Assembly (NCBI RefSeq): GCF_016031635.1 | Contig: NZ_JACEGD010000030.1 | Location: 117,505 to 181,504 of the forward strand | Length of the DNA stretch: 64,000 bases | Reading direction: 5' to 3' | Source: Bradyrhizobium diversitatis | Lineage (GTDB): Bacteria > Pseudomonadota > Alphaproteobacteria > Rhizobiales > Xanthobacteraceae | Part shown: one piece after another, positions 9,000-17,693 of the stretch | Layout of the letters: the number at the start of each line of letters is the position of its first letter | How positions within the stretch are numbered: the first letter of the stretch is position 1 | Notes under the pieces: generated by a model | Told to the model about the DNA's origin: nothing | Database searches by the model: none | What the model saw: the letters and a program-made list of their open reading frames with translations, nothing else | Position numbers and translations under genes: made by a program

Positions 9000-10754
9000 T
9001 CAAGAGGCGCGCACCCGCCACAGCGTCGCGGCAAGCAGGAGATAGGCGGCGCAAGTCCATATCGCCTGCCAGTTCGCCGGCCCTTCGTTGAATCCTACGT
9101 AGACCGCCGCTCCGACAAACACGCCCGCAAACAACGTCTCCGCCACAGGACGGCTTCCCTTCCCGGGCGGATTGAGCAGCGTCACGGCCGCGAGAGGTAG
9201 CGCCGCCATGGTGAGAGCCGCAAAAGGAAAGTCGATAAAGCGCGGGTCGAACACAAGCCCGAGCGCAGTGGCCGTACCGATCACGGCCGTTCCGATCAGG
9301 GCCAACCCGTGCATGGTCACGAGCATCGACTCCGTCCGATAGCCTTTGGGGCCGAGCAATTCCTGACAACTGGGCAGTGGACGCCCCGATATCAGGGCGT
9401 TGGCGCCGAGCACCGGCGAAACCGTGGCGGCCACCAGCAGAGAGCTCCACAGGAGCCAGCCACCCATTCCGATACTTTCAAAGAACACCTTCTGGGCGGC
9501 CACGCCAAACAGGATTCCGGCTGTCGTCGCCGATATTGCGACCCCAAACCATGAAGCCAGGCCAGCGCGCCCGGGCTTGCGACGCGAGGTCAACCACGCC
9601 GCGCCGAAGACCAGCGTCGCCAGCGCAATTCCACTGCACATTTGCAGCTTCCAGAGCGGAAAGTTGCTGACGGGGATGCCGGCAGGATATTTGAGCACGC
9701 GCTCCTCGCCTCCGAACAGTCCCCATGATCCGCCGACCGTGCCCTCGATCTCCCGCTTCCAGGATTCGTCATAGGCCTCGAACAGGTTGACGCGGAAATG
9801 CTCGCGTCGGGCAAGGTCGAGGACCTCCGAGACCACCCGAGCCTGATTGACAGGGGACGGCAACGCCGATTCCCGCATCCGTCCCTGGCTCGGCCAACCT
9901 ATCTCTCCGATCAGGATTTCCTTGCCCGGAAAAGCCGCCGCGACCTGTCGGCGTATTGCGTCGGCGTGCGCAACAGCGGATTCCGCCGGGATCGGCACGT
10001 TCTCCCAATAGGGCAGGATATGAATCGTGACGAAATCGACGACGTCATAGAGCTCACGATTGCTCAGCCAGAATTCCCAGACGTCGGCATAGGTCACGGG
10101 GACACTGACCTGCGCCTTGACCGAGCGGATCGTGTCGGCGAGATCGGATACAGTTATGTCCTTGCGCAGCAGCGTCTCGTTTCCGACCACGAGCGCGATC
10201 ACGGTCTCGGGATATTCCCTGGCGAGGCGTATCGCCGTCGAAATCTGCGTTTGGTTCTTCTGCTTGTCCTTGTCGAGGAAAATGCCCTGGATGACCTTCA
10301 GCCCCGCTCTGGCCGCAAGTTCGGGGATCTGGTCGAGACCAAGATCGTTCGCATAGGTACGGATGCAGTCGGTTATCTCCGCCAGCTGAGCAAGATCCTC
10401 CGCGATCTGCTCACGCGATACCTGCGTCGCAGGCGAAAGCGACGTCTGATGGTTGCGGAATGGAGCGTATGAGATGCACTGGACCTTGTCGTTCGGATCG
10501 ATGGGCGCGCGCACCAGATGGACTGGAGTCCCCAACCACCACCACACGACGGCGATGGCGCCCAGCGATATCAGGAAGAGCGCGAGCGAAACGCGCACAG
10601 CATCCCGCGGTCTTCCGGCAGGCGCGACGTGACTGGCTTCCCCGCTTGGCGAGAGCAACAGCCTGGAGAACCAGCTTGCTTTTCGAGGATAGACCAACTG
10701 ATCACACGTGCAGTGCCGCTTTTCACCTGCCGCGATGTCGCGGACGCGCCACAT
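9000..10754 (-). CDS. GH17-like membrane glucan hydrolase/transglycosylase (about 584 aa)
   Basis: An N-terminal helix (SLALFLISLGAIAVVWWW) precedes a periplasmic GH17 domain. It contains TDCIRTYANDLGLDQIPELA, the acid/base Glu in ALVVGNETLL and the nucleophile in ILIGEIGWPSQG. The C-terminal third has about six to eight membrane helices. Rhizobial proteins of this build are linked to beta-1,3 or beta-1,6 glucan synthesis or remodelling, as with ndv-type loci. The start is uncertain because the first 40 residues look poorly conserved. A one-mismatch FixK-like site lies 56 nt upstream of 10754. Confidence 0.85.
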   Translation of the reverse strand: MWRVRDIAAGEKRHCTCDQLVYPRKASWFSRLLLSPSGEASHVAPAGRPRDAVRVSLALFLISLGAIAVVWWWLGTPVHLVRAPIDPNDKVQCISYAPFRNHQTSLSPATQVSREQIAEDLAQLAEITDCIRTYANDLGLDQIPELAARAGLKVIQGIFLDKDKQKNQTQISTAIRLAREYPETVIALVVGNETLLRKDITVSDLADTIRSVKAQVSVPVTYADVWEFWLSNRELYDVVDFVTIHILPYWENVPIPAESAVAHADAIRRQVAAAFPGKEILIGEIGWPSQGRMRESALPSPVNQARVVSEVLDLARREHFRVNLFEAYDESWKREIEGTVGGSWGLFGGEERVLKYPAGIPVSNFPLWKLQMCSGIALATLVFGAAWLTSRRKPGRAGLASWFGVAISATTAGILFGVAAQKVFFESIGMGGWLLWSSLLVAATVSPVLGANALISGRPLPSCQELLGPKGYRTESMLVTMHGLALIGTAVIGTATALGLVFDPRFIDFPFAALTMAALPLAAVTLLNPPGKGSRPVAETLFAGVFVGAAVYVGFNEGPANWQAIWTCAAYLLLAATLWRVRAS

Positions 10755-11011
10755 TGTTTCAGTTGCGCGCCTGCAATCGCGACTGCATGAGAAGCAAGGG
10801 GATCATGCAATTGAACTTGTTCGACGGTCGCTTCTGAAGGAATTATAGGATCGCTCGCGTTTCCACAAGCCGGTTGGTTCAGGCCAATTCCGGTGCGGCG
10901 AGCGTACGGCCTGTAATGGATGGGCCCGTACGGTGCATGGTAAGGTCCCGCAGGATAGAAGACCGGGGCCGGATAATATGGATATGGGCCCCAATAAGGC
11001 GCGCCCGTCAT
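10571..11011 (-). CDS. Possible Pro/Tyr-rich small protein, poorly supported
   Basis: An ATG at 11011 overlaps the stop codon of the upstream gene in an ATGA arrangement, which often marks real operon members. The first 40 residues are rich in Pro and Tyr (MTGAPYWGPYPYYPAPVFYP), a composition seen in some alphaproteobacterial envelope proteins. The rest is unremarkable and overlaps the 5' end of the GH17 gene in another frame, so the true end may be earlier or the gene may be a remnant. No family is recognised. Confidence 0.25.
   Translation of the reverse strand: MTGAPYWGPYPYYPAPVFYPAGPYHAPYGPIHYRPYARRTGIGLNQPACGNASDPIIPSEATVEQVQLHDPLASHAVAIAGAQLKQCGASATSRQVKSGTARVISWSILEKQAGSPGCCSRQAGKPVTSRLPEDRGMLCAFRSRSS
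10811..10824. promoter_or_regulatory. Degenerate FixK-like site
   Basis: TTGAACTTGTTCGA has one mismatch to TTGA-N6-TCAA. It lies 56 nt upstream of the earliest GH17-gene start, the usual distance in this window. With a mismatch and an uncertain start codon, this is a weak call. Confidence 0.3.
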
Positions 11012-11454
11012 CTCAGCGAGATCGTGATGTGGCTGAGATTGGCGGCGAATTCCACCCCAGCCTTGGGTCCCTGCAGCACCATCGTGACGCCCTTGTCGTT
11101 CCGGAGATGGACGCCATTGACGCCGCCGACCAGAGCGGCGCCGCCACCGACAGAACTGTAAGTGCCGGCGAAGTCGCCGATGTGGCGAATTCCTGACGCC
11201 CGGCCATCGAGCCGACCGACCGTCGCGCCAGCGGTGATGCCCAGGCTGACGCCAGTGATGCGGAACGGATAGTTGCGGCCACGATAGGTCAGAACGCCGC
11301 TGCCGGCACCACCCCCGACCAGCAGGCCCGCTTTCACGATCTTGACCCGCACCTCGCCGGATGCCTGGGCAAGCGACGGCGTCACCGGCACTGCAACTGC
11401 CAGCAGCGCCAGCGCCGCCAGGCGAATGACGAACGCCTGCCGTGCAGGACGCAT
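11008..11454 (-). CDS. Exported glycine-rich beta protein (148 aa), paralogue of the gene at 20825
   Basis: The ATG at 11454 gives a signal peptide (AFVIRLAALALLAVAVPV, then SLAQA). The mature part has the pattern VKAGLLVGGGAGSGVLTYRG, YPFRITGVSLG and a C-terminal HITISLR. The same pattern occurs in the protein at 20825-21265, so the two are paralogues. The GxGxLxYxGxxYPFxxxGxSxG motif resembles DUF1134/EipA-type or SYLF-like periplasmic proteins, but I am not certain. It is third in an operon after DUF3300 and DUF2950 genes. Confidence 0.7.
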   Translation of the reverse strand: MRPARQAFVIRLAALALLAVAVPVTPSLAQASGEVRVKIVKAGLLVGGGAGSGVLTYRGRNYPFRITGVSLGITAGATVGRLDGRASGIRHIGDFAGTYSSVGGGAALVGGVNGVHLRNDKGVTMVLQGPKAGVEFAANLSHITISLR

Positions 11455-11458
11455 GTGG

Positions 11459-12373
11459 TCAAGGCTTGGCAGCATCGACTTTCTTCCAGGTCTGGTCGGG
11501 ATCGAACAGCGTGGTGCGCTGCGCGACGAACTCCGTCCGCCTGCCGAGGTCCTTCTGGTAGACGGCGCCGGCGTGATTGACCAGGAAGGTCATGACGCCG
11601 GAATTTCCATACTCCGCGGGCCAGGCGATCAACGCGAAGCCACCGATCATCTTGCCCTTGACCACGTAGTTGAGCGCGCCGCCCGGCGCATCAGATCCCT
11701 GCCCTTTGAGGATACGGAAGTAATAGCCGTGATACGGAGCTGGCCTGTCACCAGCCTTGTAGCCTTCGGCCGAGGCCTGTGCCGCCAGCGCGCCGAGCGG
11801 GCTTGGGTCGCTGTCGTCCCACCAGAACAAACCATCCTTCTTGCCGGCCGTGGAGACAATGCGTTGCGCGTAGATGCCTGCGCCCTCGCCGCGATCCTTG
11901 TCGGCATATTCGTTCTGGGCATCGACATAGGCGAGACAAGTCTGGATCGCATCGAGCTCGTTGCGGCCGATACGGCGACGAAGCACCTCGATGCGCCCCT
12001 CGTCGGTGTCGAACTCCCAGCCCGTTCTGGTGTTGACGAGCGGAATCGGGAACGGGAAGTCCTCGGATCCGAGCATCAGCGTGGCCTTCTTGTTGCCCTC
12101 CGCCTTGATCGCATGCTTGGAGTCATACATGGAGACGAAGCGTGCACGGATATCGGCATCGGCGACCTCGTCTCCGGACGAGACGATGTCGGCCGCCGAT
12201 CTGCCGAGGACGTTCAGGATCTCACGCGGTCCGCTCTTGACCGCGGCAGCGAGCGCGGACCCCGCCTCCTCAGGCGTCCGGTAGGACTGCTGTGCCAGGC
12301 TCGCGGTGCACATCAGCGCGAGCGCCATGACGCTCGGCAAAGCGGCGCGACGACATGATTTCAGACCGATCAT
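11459..12373 (-). CDS. DUF2950 family exported protein (304 aa)
   Basis: A signal peptide (ALPSVMALALMCTASLAQQ) leads into a DUF2950 domain: YRTPEEAGSALAAAVKSG, the DGLFWWDDSDPSPLGALAAQ region, APYHGYYFRILKGQG and GVMTFLVNHAGAVYQKDLG. The ATG at 12373 has a strong ribosome-binding site (GGAGGTGA) and overlaps the DUF3300 stop in an ATGA junction. DUF2950 and DUF3300 genes are commonly paired in proteobacteria. No biochemical function is known. It is probably periplasmic and controlled by the FixK-type site at 14063. Confidence 0.88.
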   Translation of the reverse strand: MIGLKSCRRAALPSVMALALMCTASLAQQSYRTPEEAGSALAAAVKSGPREILNVLGRSAADIVSSGDEVADADIRARFVSMYDSKHAIKAEGNKKATLMLGSEDFPFPIPLVNTRTGWEFDTDEGRIEVLRRRIGRNELDAIQTCLAYVDAQNEYADKDRGEGAGIYAQRIVSTAGKKDGLFWWDDSDPSPLGALAAQASAEGYKAGDRPAPYHGYYFRILKGQGSDAPGGALNYVVKGKMIGGFALIAWPAEYGNSGVMTFLVNHAGAVYQKDLGRRTEFVAQRTTLFDPDQTWKKVDAAKP

Positions 12374-14007
12374 GGCGTCACCTCCGCCGGGATCGTCGCG
12401 CCGGCGGCGAGCCAGTCGCGGTAGGTGCGGAATTTCAGGCCGAGCCTCTTGTAATGGACCCGCAGATACCCGTCGCTGCCGCGCATGACGGCGTTCGGCA
12501 TGATTTGCGCGACCTCCTGCGCCATGACGCCGACATAGGCCTTGTCGCTGCCGATATAGCTGAAGCGATAGTAGCCGAGCCCATTGCCGAGATGGCCGAG
12601 CAGGACGACATCATGCTTCAGCGCGACATCGGAGCGCCGGCCGCCGCCACCGCGGCCTCCGCCTCCGCCGCGGAAGCCGCCGCCACCTCCCATCGACATT
12701 CCGCCGCCACCGCGGCCGGCCATGCTCGGTCCGCCTCCGCCGCGTGGCATGCTCGCCATGCTGGATCGACCGCGCGCCGACGCCGCGGCCGCCGATCGCC
12801 CGGACGAGACGTTCATCGCGCCGCCACGATTGCCACCACCGCCGCGGCTTGCCGCACCGCCACCGGCGCGGTTCGCCGCCTTGGCGCGATCGCCGCCACC
12901 CTTGGCACGATCGCCGGCACCTTTGGCACGATCGCTTGCGCCCACGCGATCGCCGCCGCCCGGACGATCGCGCGTACCGGCCCCCGCGCGATCCCCTGCT
13001 CCCTGACGATCGCCGCGATCGCCCGCACGGTCACCCGCGCGATCTCCAGCACCCTGACTGGGACGCAGCACCTGATTGCCATCGCGGCCGCGGAAATCCA
13101 TCCGGTCCGACGCGCCGGCCTTGATATTGTTGTTGCCAAAACGCTGCGACACGTTGGCATTGTTGTAGCGCACGCCCTGACGATGTGTCGGATTGTGCTG
13201 CCAGCCGGCGTTGATGTTGGTGGCCCGGTGATTGACGTAGACGTTGCGGTTGCCCCAATTGCAGCCGCCGCCCCAATAATTGCCCCAGCGTCCGATCGCC
13301 CAGGCCGTACCGAACGCGAGACCCGTGGCGATCACGCCGGCGCCGATATACGACGGATATCCGAAGTAATAGGGAGGATATTCTGCGTAAGGCCACGATC
13401 CGTAGACCGTTGCCGGATCATAATAGGGAACATAGATCGCTTCCGGATCCGCCGACTGAATCACGACGACCTGCTTGTTGTCCTGGGTCTGAACGCTGAC
13501 CTTCTGCTGCTTCGTCGTAACAAGCTTCTTGTTGTCATAGGCCTTGGTGCGCAGGCGCTGGATCGCGTCCATCACGTCCGGCTGCTGGGCAAGAAACGCA
13601 TCGCCCAGATTCTTGGTCCAATCGATCTTGTCGCTCATCATGGCGAGAACATCCGCCGTACTCGCGAGCGCCTTGACACTGTCGTCCCAGGACTGCTTGT
13701 CGACCTCAATCTTCAATGCATCGCCCTTCAGTGACTTGCGCTCCTTGAGCCATCGGTCTGCCTGCACCACCTCCAGTGGGTAGGTGGAGGCGGCCAGCAC
13801 GTTTGCGAGCAGATCGTCCGGGTAAAGAGCGATCGGTGCCACGAGCGCCTCGAGCTGCTCAGGCTTCAGCAGTTCCGCAGACGGCGCGGCCGGGCTCGCC
13901 GGCTGCATCGCCGGGGCCGCTGGCTTGTCGGACGTCTGCGCGAACGTTGCGACGGGTGTCGCCATGAACAGCATGAGCGCAATCAGGGTCTTGCCGCTAC
14001 GAAACAT
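12370..14007 (-). CDS. DUF3300 protein with RGG-like repeats and an S74-type C-terminal domain (545 aa)
   Basis: The ATG at 14007 has a GGAGGATG ribosome-binding site and gives a signal peptide (MFRSGKTLIALMLFMATPVA). Residues of about 45-200 are the DUF3300 domain (LVAPIALYPDDLLANVLAAS, YDPATVYGSWPYAEYPPYYF). A long low-complexity part follows, with many GDRAG/GDRAK units and Gly-Arg stretches. The last 90 residues (SDVALKHDVVLLG, YRFSYIGSDKAYVGVMAQEV, DGYLRVHYKRLGL) resemble the intramolecular chaperone/peptidase S74 domain of tail fibres. If active, that domain could be released after folding or trimerisation. The protein is probably at the cell surface or in the periplasm. Confidence 0.87.
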   Translation of the reverse strand: MFRSGKTLIALMLFMATPVATFAQTSDKPAAPAMQPASPAAPSAELLKPEQLEALVAPIALYPDDLLANVLAASTYPLEVVQADRWLKERKSLKGDALKIEVDKQSWDDSVKALASTADVLAMMSDKIDWTKNLGDAFLAQQPDVMDAIQRLRTKAYDNKKLVTTKQQKVSVQTQDNKQVVVIQSADPEAIYVPYYDPATVYGSWPYAEYPPYYFGYPSYIGAGVIATGLAFGTAWAIGRWGNYWGGGCNWGNRNVYVNHRATNINAGWQHNPTHRQGVRYNNANVSQRFGNNNIKAGASDRMDFRGRDGNQVLRPSQGAGDRAGDRAGDRGDRQGAGDRAGAGTRDRPGGGDRVGASDRAKGAGDRAKGGGDRAKAANRAGGGAASRGGGGNRGGAMNVSSGRSAAAASARGRSSMASMPRGGGGPSMAGRGGGGMSMGGGGGFRGGGGGRGGGGRRSDVALKHDVVLLGHLGNGLGYYRFSYIGSDKAYVGVMAQEVAQIMPNAVMRGSDGYLRVHYKRLGLKFRTYRDWLAAGATIPAEVTP

Positions 14008-14062
14008 CGCATCCTCCATCGTCGAGGCAAGTGTCAGCATCGGTGCGCCAAGCCGACCTTCG

Positions 14063-14076
14063 TTGACAAAGATCAA
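14063..14076. promoter_or_regulatory. FixK/Fnr-type site upstream of the DUF3300 operon
   Basis: TTGACAAAGATCAA matches TTGA-N6-TCAA and lies 55 nt upstream of the DUF3300 ATG at 14007. The position supports 14007 over the longer frame starting at 14091, which would place the site inside the gene. Confidence 0.75.
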
Positions 14077-14135
14077 AGAAACCTCGCGCATGCGATTTGC
14101 TGCGATGCGCCCGTCGACAGTTCAGCGACAGACGG

Positions 14136-16019
14136 TCAATGCGCGATGGGCAGCAGGATCGTGAACAGCGCACCGCGCGATGGCTGGTTCTCGGCAGCGA
14201 TCTTGCCGCCGTGGGCTTCAACGATGGTCCTGACGATGGCAAGGCCCATGCCCATGCCTTGCGGCTTGGTGCTGAAGAACGGGTTGAAGATATCCTTCAC
14301 GTCTGCGGGAGCAATTCCCGGCCCGCTGTCGCTGATCCGGATCTCCGCAAACGCATCGGACTGGGCCGTTGCCACATTGATCTCCCGCTCCGTCGCACCG
14401 GCCTGCGAGATCGCGTCGATCGCGTTGATGATCAGGTTGAGAATGACCTGCTGAAGCTGAATGGGATCGCCCTTGACCCGCAGCACGCTAGTGGATGGCG
14501 CAAATTTCAGGGCAATTCGGCGCCCATCGCTGACAGCGGACAACAGCCTGATTGCCTCCCCCACCGTGTCGTTGAGGTCGATATTGGCGATCTCGAATGG
14601 CGTCTTCTTCAGGATGCTGCGCAGCCTGCGGATCACCTCGCTGGCCCGCTGGTCGTCGCGCCGGATATCGGCGAGAATTTCTCCGATTTCCACCAGATTG
14701 GGCGACTCGCTCTTCAGCATCAGCTCCGCCGTCTCGGTGTTCGTCAGGATCGACCCCAACGGCTGATTCAGCTCGTGGGCAATCGACGTGGTCAGCTCGC
14801 CTGCCGCCGCGTACCGGTTGACGTGGGCCAGCTCCGCAAGACGCTGCCGGGACTCAACCTCGGCCACGAGCCGCCGGCGCCGCTCGTAAAGCAGGCCGCC
14901 GATCAGGCCCGCCTGGATCAGGATGACGGCGGCGAGCATTGCGATCTGCCAGCGGTACGTCTCCCAAAGGCCCGCCTGCCGAAACAGAACTTCGCTTCCG
15001 ACGGGCAGATCGCTCTCGTTGATGCCCCAGCGCTGCATCTCACGCCAATCATACTTCGGAGGTCCAAACTGGAGGGGCTCGAACCTCATCGTGCTGGGTC
15101 TCTCGCCGGCCAGGATGCGAATCACAGCTTCGACCGTCTTCTTGCTCGTGTCCCCGATCGAATGCATCGGGCCGCCGACCGTATAGCCGTTGAAGAACGG
15201 CTCCTGGTAGGAAAATATCGGAGCATTGGCGACGGCGCGAAGACTGCGCAGGGCAAGATCGCTTTCATGGACAATGCCGGCCCCGTCGACCGACATCAAG
15301 CCCCAGAACAGAACCGTGTGCGGCGGAAGCACCGATGCTCTCTTCAGAATCTCGTCGAACGACAGTTCATTGTACCAGACGAAGGCCAGGCGCCCCTCGA
15401 AGGGGGCCGTCTCGCGCTTGATCTCGTCGAGCCAGAACTTTTCCAGGCGAGAGGCGCCGATCACGACAGCGATCGTCTTCGTCTCCGGCAGGACCTTGAG
15501 GATACCGTAGAAGGCAGCCGTGAAGTTGTTCTGGACGGAGACCACGGTGTCGTTGTCGGTCAAGTCCGCGCGGTTCACCAGCCGCTCTTCGACCACGGTC
15601 AGGACCATCGGCGTATCGGGAAAAAGCTGATCGCGATATTTCTGGGCAAACCGTGCGGCCGGCGCCCCGATGCTAACAACGACATCAGGGGGTACGCCCG
15701 CGTAGAGGGAGCGGAGATAGTTGACGAACGGCTCTTCCGGCCCGGGATTGTTGAACCGTGCCGTCAGCAGGGTATGCTCCTGGACGTCGAGCGGCCACTG
15801 CGCCTGCTGCTCCAGCACGGCCTTGATGCTCAGCGCATACTCGCTCCATGGGCGAAAGTCTCGCCCGAAGGAATGCAGCAACAAGATCCGTTTGGGCGCG
15901 CTGCGATCGGCACCCATCGCCGGCGCGGCGACGACGACCAGAAAGGCGACCAGGCAAGCGGCAAGACACGCGGCCCGGCCGGACGAGGCGCCTGCAGCAC
16001 TGGGGACACGTCCGCTCAT
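14136..16019 (-). CDS. Orphan sensor histidine kinase with a periplasmic ABC-binding-like domain (627 aa)
   Basis: A signal/anchor segment (CLAACLVAFLVVVAAPAMGA) is followed by about 300 residues resembling a substrate-binding fold (ILLLHSFGRDFRPWSEYALS, DVVVSIGAPAARFAQKYRDQ). A membrane helix near residue 370 leads to the kinase core. The H-box is SIAHELNQPLGSI, the N-box NLIINAIDAI and the G-box DSGPGIAP, then STKPQGMGMGLAI. It is the third gene after a DUF2092 gene and a small exported gene, all behind one FixK-type site. No response regulator is adjacent; the receivers at 26.9-28.1 kb are candidates. Starts at 16085 and 16058 are also possible; 16019 has a purine-rich leader. Confidence 0.88.
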   Translation of the reverse strand: MSGRVPSAAGASSGRAACLAACLVAFLVVVAAPAMGADRSAPKRILLLHSFGRDFRPWSEYALSIKAVLEQQAQWPLDVQEHTLLTARFNNPGPEEPFVNYLRSLYAGVPPDVVVSIGAPAARFAQKYRDQLFPDTPMVLTVVEERLVNRADLTDNDTVVSVQNNFTAAFYGILKVLPETKTIAVVIGASRLEKFWLDEIKRETAPFEGRLAFVWYNELSFDEILKRASVLPPHTVLFWGLMSVDGAGIVHESDLALRSLRAVANAPIFSYQEPFFNGYTVGGPMHSIGDTSKKTVEAVIRILAGERPSTMRFEPLQFGPPKYDWREMQRWGINESDLPVGSEVLFRQAGLWETYRWQIAMLAAVILIQAGLIGGLLYERRRRLVAEVESRQRLAELAHVNRYAAAGELTTSIAHELNQPLGSILTNTETAELMLKSESPNLVEIGEILADIRRDDQRASEVIRRLRSILKKTPFEIANIDLNDTVGEAIRLLSAVSDGRRIALKFAPSTSVLRVKGDPIQLQQVILNLIINAIDAISQAGATEREINVATAQSDAFAEIRISDSGPGIAPADVKDIFNPFFSTKPQGMGMGLAIVRTIVEAHGGKIAAENQPSRGALFTILLPIAH

Positions 16020-16115
16020 GCTCTCTTTCGGCGGCCACAATGATCGAACGGCTCTCATCAAAGCACAATCCGAGCACGGCCGCACGGAAGAAGCGTCTCG
16101 CCCTGGCGGGTCTTG

Positions 16116-16397
16116 TCAGCAGCGCGTCACGACCCGGCCATAGGCATCGACGACCTGCACGCAGGATGAGCCGTAGTAGGCACCGGCAGCTCCCGCCGCT
16201 CCTACGGCGACCGCGCGGCGTGTGGTTCTCCGGGCAACTCCGGCATAGCTCATGGGAGTCAAGGGGCGTCCGACCCTCGCCTGGGCCTCGGCAAAGAACC
16301 TTCCTTCGATGAGGCCATTTGTTTCATTCGAGGACAAGCCGATGCTGAAGGCGGTTACCCCTGCGGCAAACAGGATGACTTTTCGAAACGCGATCAT
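16116..16397 (-). CDS. Small exported protein (93 aa)
   Basis: An N-terminal hydrophobic segment (VILFAAGVTAFSIGLSS) is followed by a short linker, an Ala/Gly-rich helix (AVAVGAAGAAGAYYG) and a C-terminal SSCVQVVDAYGRVVTRC with two Cys that could form a disulfide. Its ATG overlaps the stop of the DUF2092 gene (16394-16397, ATGA), so the two are translationally coupled. Short proteins with this tail are, from memory, common and uncharacterised in Bradyrhizobium. It is probably periplasmic or anchored in the envelope. Confidence 0.65.
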   Translation of the reverse strand: MIAFRKVILFAAGVTAFSIGLSSNETNGLIEGRFFAEAQARVGRPLTPMSYAGVARRTTRRAVAVGAAGAAGAYYGSSCVQVVDAYGRVVTRC

Positions 16398-17176
16398 TTC
16401 TTTGCTCCTGTCGGCGTACCAGGGGGAAGCTCGTCGAACTCTGCGATTGCGGCACCCTCAAGATCGACCTTGGTGGCGCCCGCCGGCGCAACGAAAGCGA
16501 AGACATCGGCGTTCAGAGCGTCAGTCTTCCAATCCTTGATCCGGAGCGTGTATTGCGGCGCCCCGGCGAGTGTTTTGCTCGTGATGACGTATTTGTGCGG
16601 CACGGGCTTGGCGCCGGCCTCGATCCAGATCTGCCAGTCCGTGTCCGGCGTGCGGAACGCAAGATGCTCGCACTCGACGCCATCGACGACACCCTGCCCG
16701 ATATGCTTGCCCTCGATGACGGTGGCCATCAATTCGTCGAACGCATTGGAGAGCAGCAGGTCGGCGCCCGGCATCCCGGTGCCGGAACGCGCCTGAAGCG
16801 CGTCGATCATCTTGTCGATGGTCCCGGGCGCGTCCGCCTGGACATAGCTCTTGGCATTGTTGCCATAGATCGAAATCAGCTTGCCGTCATAGACCAGCTC
16901 AACATCGGCATAGCCGCCGGTGCGTCTGACCCGGAGCTTGTCCGGGCGACTCATCTTGATCTCGCCGGAGCTCGCGAACTGGATCTTCTGCAGTTCGGGC
17001 GTGATGATCTCGATGTCGCTATCGAAGGACGCGGACATTGTCTTCTGGCCGGCCAGATAGTCCGTCATCGATTTCAGGATCTTGGCTGGATCATCGGCAT
17101 GCGCGGACGAGGTCGCCGCCAGCAGCAGAGCCGTGCCCATGCCAGGCAATATCTTACGAAGGGTTGTTGATCTCAT
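16394..17176 (-). CDS. DUF2092 family periplasmic protein (260 aa)
   Basis: The ATG at 17176 is preceded by GAGGAGG, giving a signal peptide (ILPGMGTALLLAATSSAHAD). The mature part matches DUF2092 proteins, which are predicted to have a LolA/LolB-like fold: ILKSMTDYLAGQKTMSASFD, SSGEIKMSRPDKLRVRRTGG, VELVYDGKLISIYG and CEHLAFRTPDTDWQIWIE. The role is unproven; lipoprotein or lipid carrying in the periplasm is a reasonable guess from the fold. It is first in an operon with a small exported protein and a histidine kinase, behind the site at 17229. Confidence 0.85.
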   Translation of the reverse strand: MRSTTLRKILPGMGTALLLAATSSAHADDPAKILKSMTDYLAGQKTMSASFDSDIEIITPELQKIQFASSGEIKMSRPDKLRVRRTGGYADVELVYDGKLISIYGNNAKSYVQADAPGTIDKMIDALQARSGTGMPGADLLLSNAFDELMATVIEGKHIGQGVVDGVECEHLAFRTPDTDWQIWIEAGAKPVPHKYVITSKTLAGAPQYTLRIKDWKTDALNADVFAFVAPAGATKVDLEGAAIAEFDELPPGTPTGAKK

Positions 17177-17228
17177 CGCGTATCCTCCTCGGATGAAGGC
17201 CATTGAGATGCGCCGCCCGCTTGCTTGC

Positions 17229-17242
17229 TTGACATGAGTCAA
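17229..17242. promoter_or_regulatory. FixK/Fnr-type site upstream of the DUF2092-kinase operon
   Basis: TTGACATGAGTCAA matches TTGA-N6-TCAA and lies 52 nt upstream of the DUF2092 ATG at 17176, between that gene and the stop of the preceding one at 17261. Confidence 0.75.
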
Positions 17243-17260
17243 TGCTCCCGAAACTTGTCG

Positions 17261-17671
17261 TCAGGGCGCCGGGCACCTGTGATAGCGGATCTCCATGTCC
17301 TCAATACCCGGGAACAGCCGGATGAGGCTGTTTGCATCCAGCTCCTTCAGGCTGAACTGGACGCTGGAGAGCATCATGTCGGTCGCGCAGGCCGCAACCA
17401 GATTGACGGTGGGACCTGCGTCTTTCCTCGCCCTGATCCGGCAGCGCGCGAATTTTCCGATGATCTGATCTCCGTCGATGATGAAGCCGCCGCCATAGAC
17501 GTCAGACATGTCGGTGAAACCGAGCTGGGCCCCCTTGCGCACGAACACCTTGTCGCAATTGTCGGCATCGCTGACCCAGGCGCCGTTGAGATCGAGCGCG
17601 TTGGCGCCGACGGCCGTAACGACAAGCGAAATCAGTGCCGCACCTGGCCCGACCATTCTCCGCAAACCCAT
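17261..17671 (-). CDS. Small exported protein downstream of the HlyD gene (136 aa)
   Basis: The ATG at 17671 follows GGAGGGAGCAG, a strong ribosome-binding site. The signal peptide is MVGPGAALISLVVTAVGANA. The mature part has DLNGAWVSDADNCDKVFVRK, GQLGF-like strands and a C-terminal EDMEIRYHRCPAP, with four Cys in all. No family is recognised, although the start resembles small lipocalin-like or SH3-like beta proteins. It follows the HlyD-type gene by 22 nt and so probably shares the transcript from the site at 19430. Confidence 0.65.
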   Translation of the reverse strand: MGLRRMVGPGAALISLVVTAVGANALDLNGAWVSDADNCDKVFVRKGAQLGFTDMSDVYGGGFIIDGDQIIGKFARCRIRARKDAGPTVNLVAACATDMMLSSVQFSLKELDANSLIRLFPGIEDMEIRYHRCPAP

Positions 17672-17693
17672 CTGCTCCCTCCTCCTCTGTCGT

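Noticed and set aside
12355..13734. 459-aa Ala/Arg-rich open frame on the + strand
   Set aside because: It mirrors the repeat-rich part of the DUF3300 gene; its low complexity is a product of those repeats.
14097..16043. 648-aa open frame on the + strand
   Set aside because: It is antisense to the histidine kinase, which carries complete H, N and G boxes. The frame shows no domain or ribosome-binding site.
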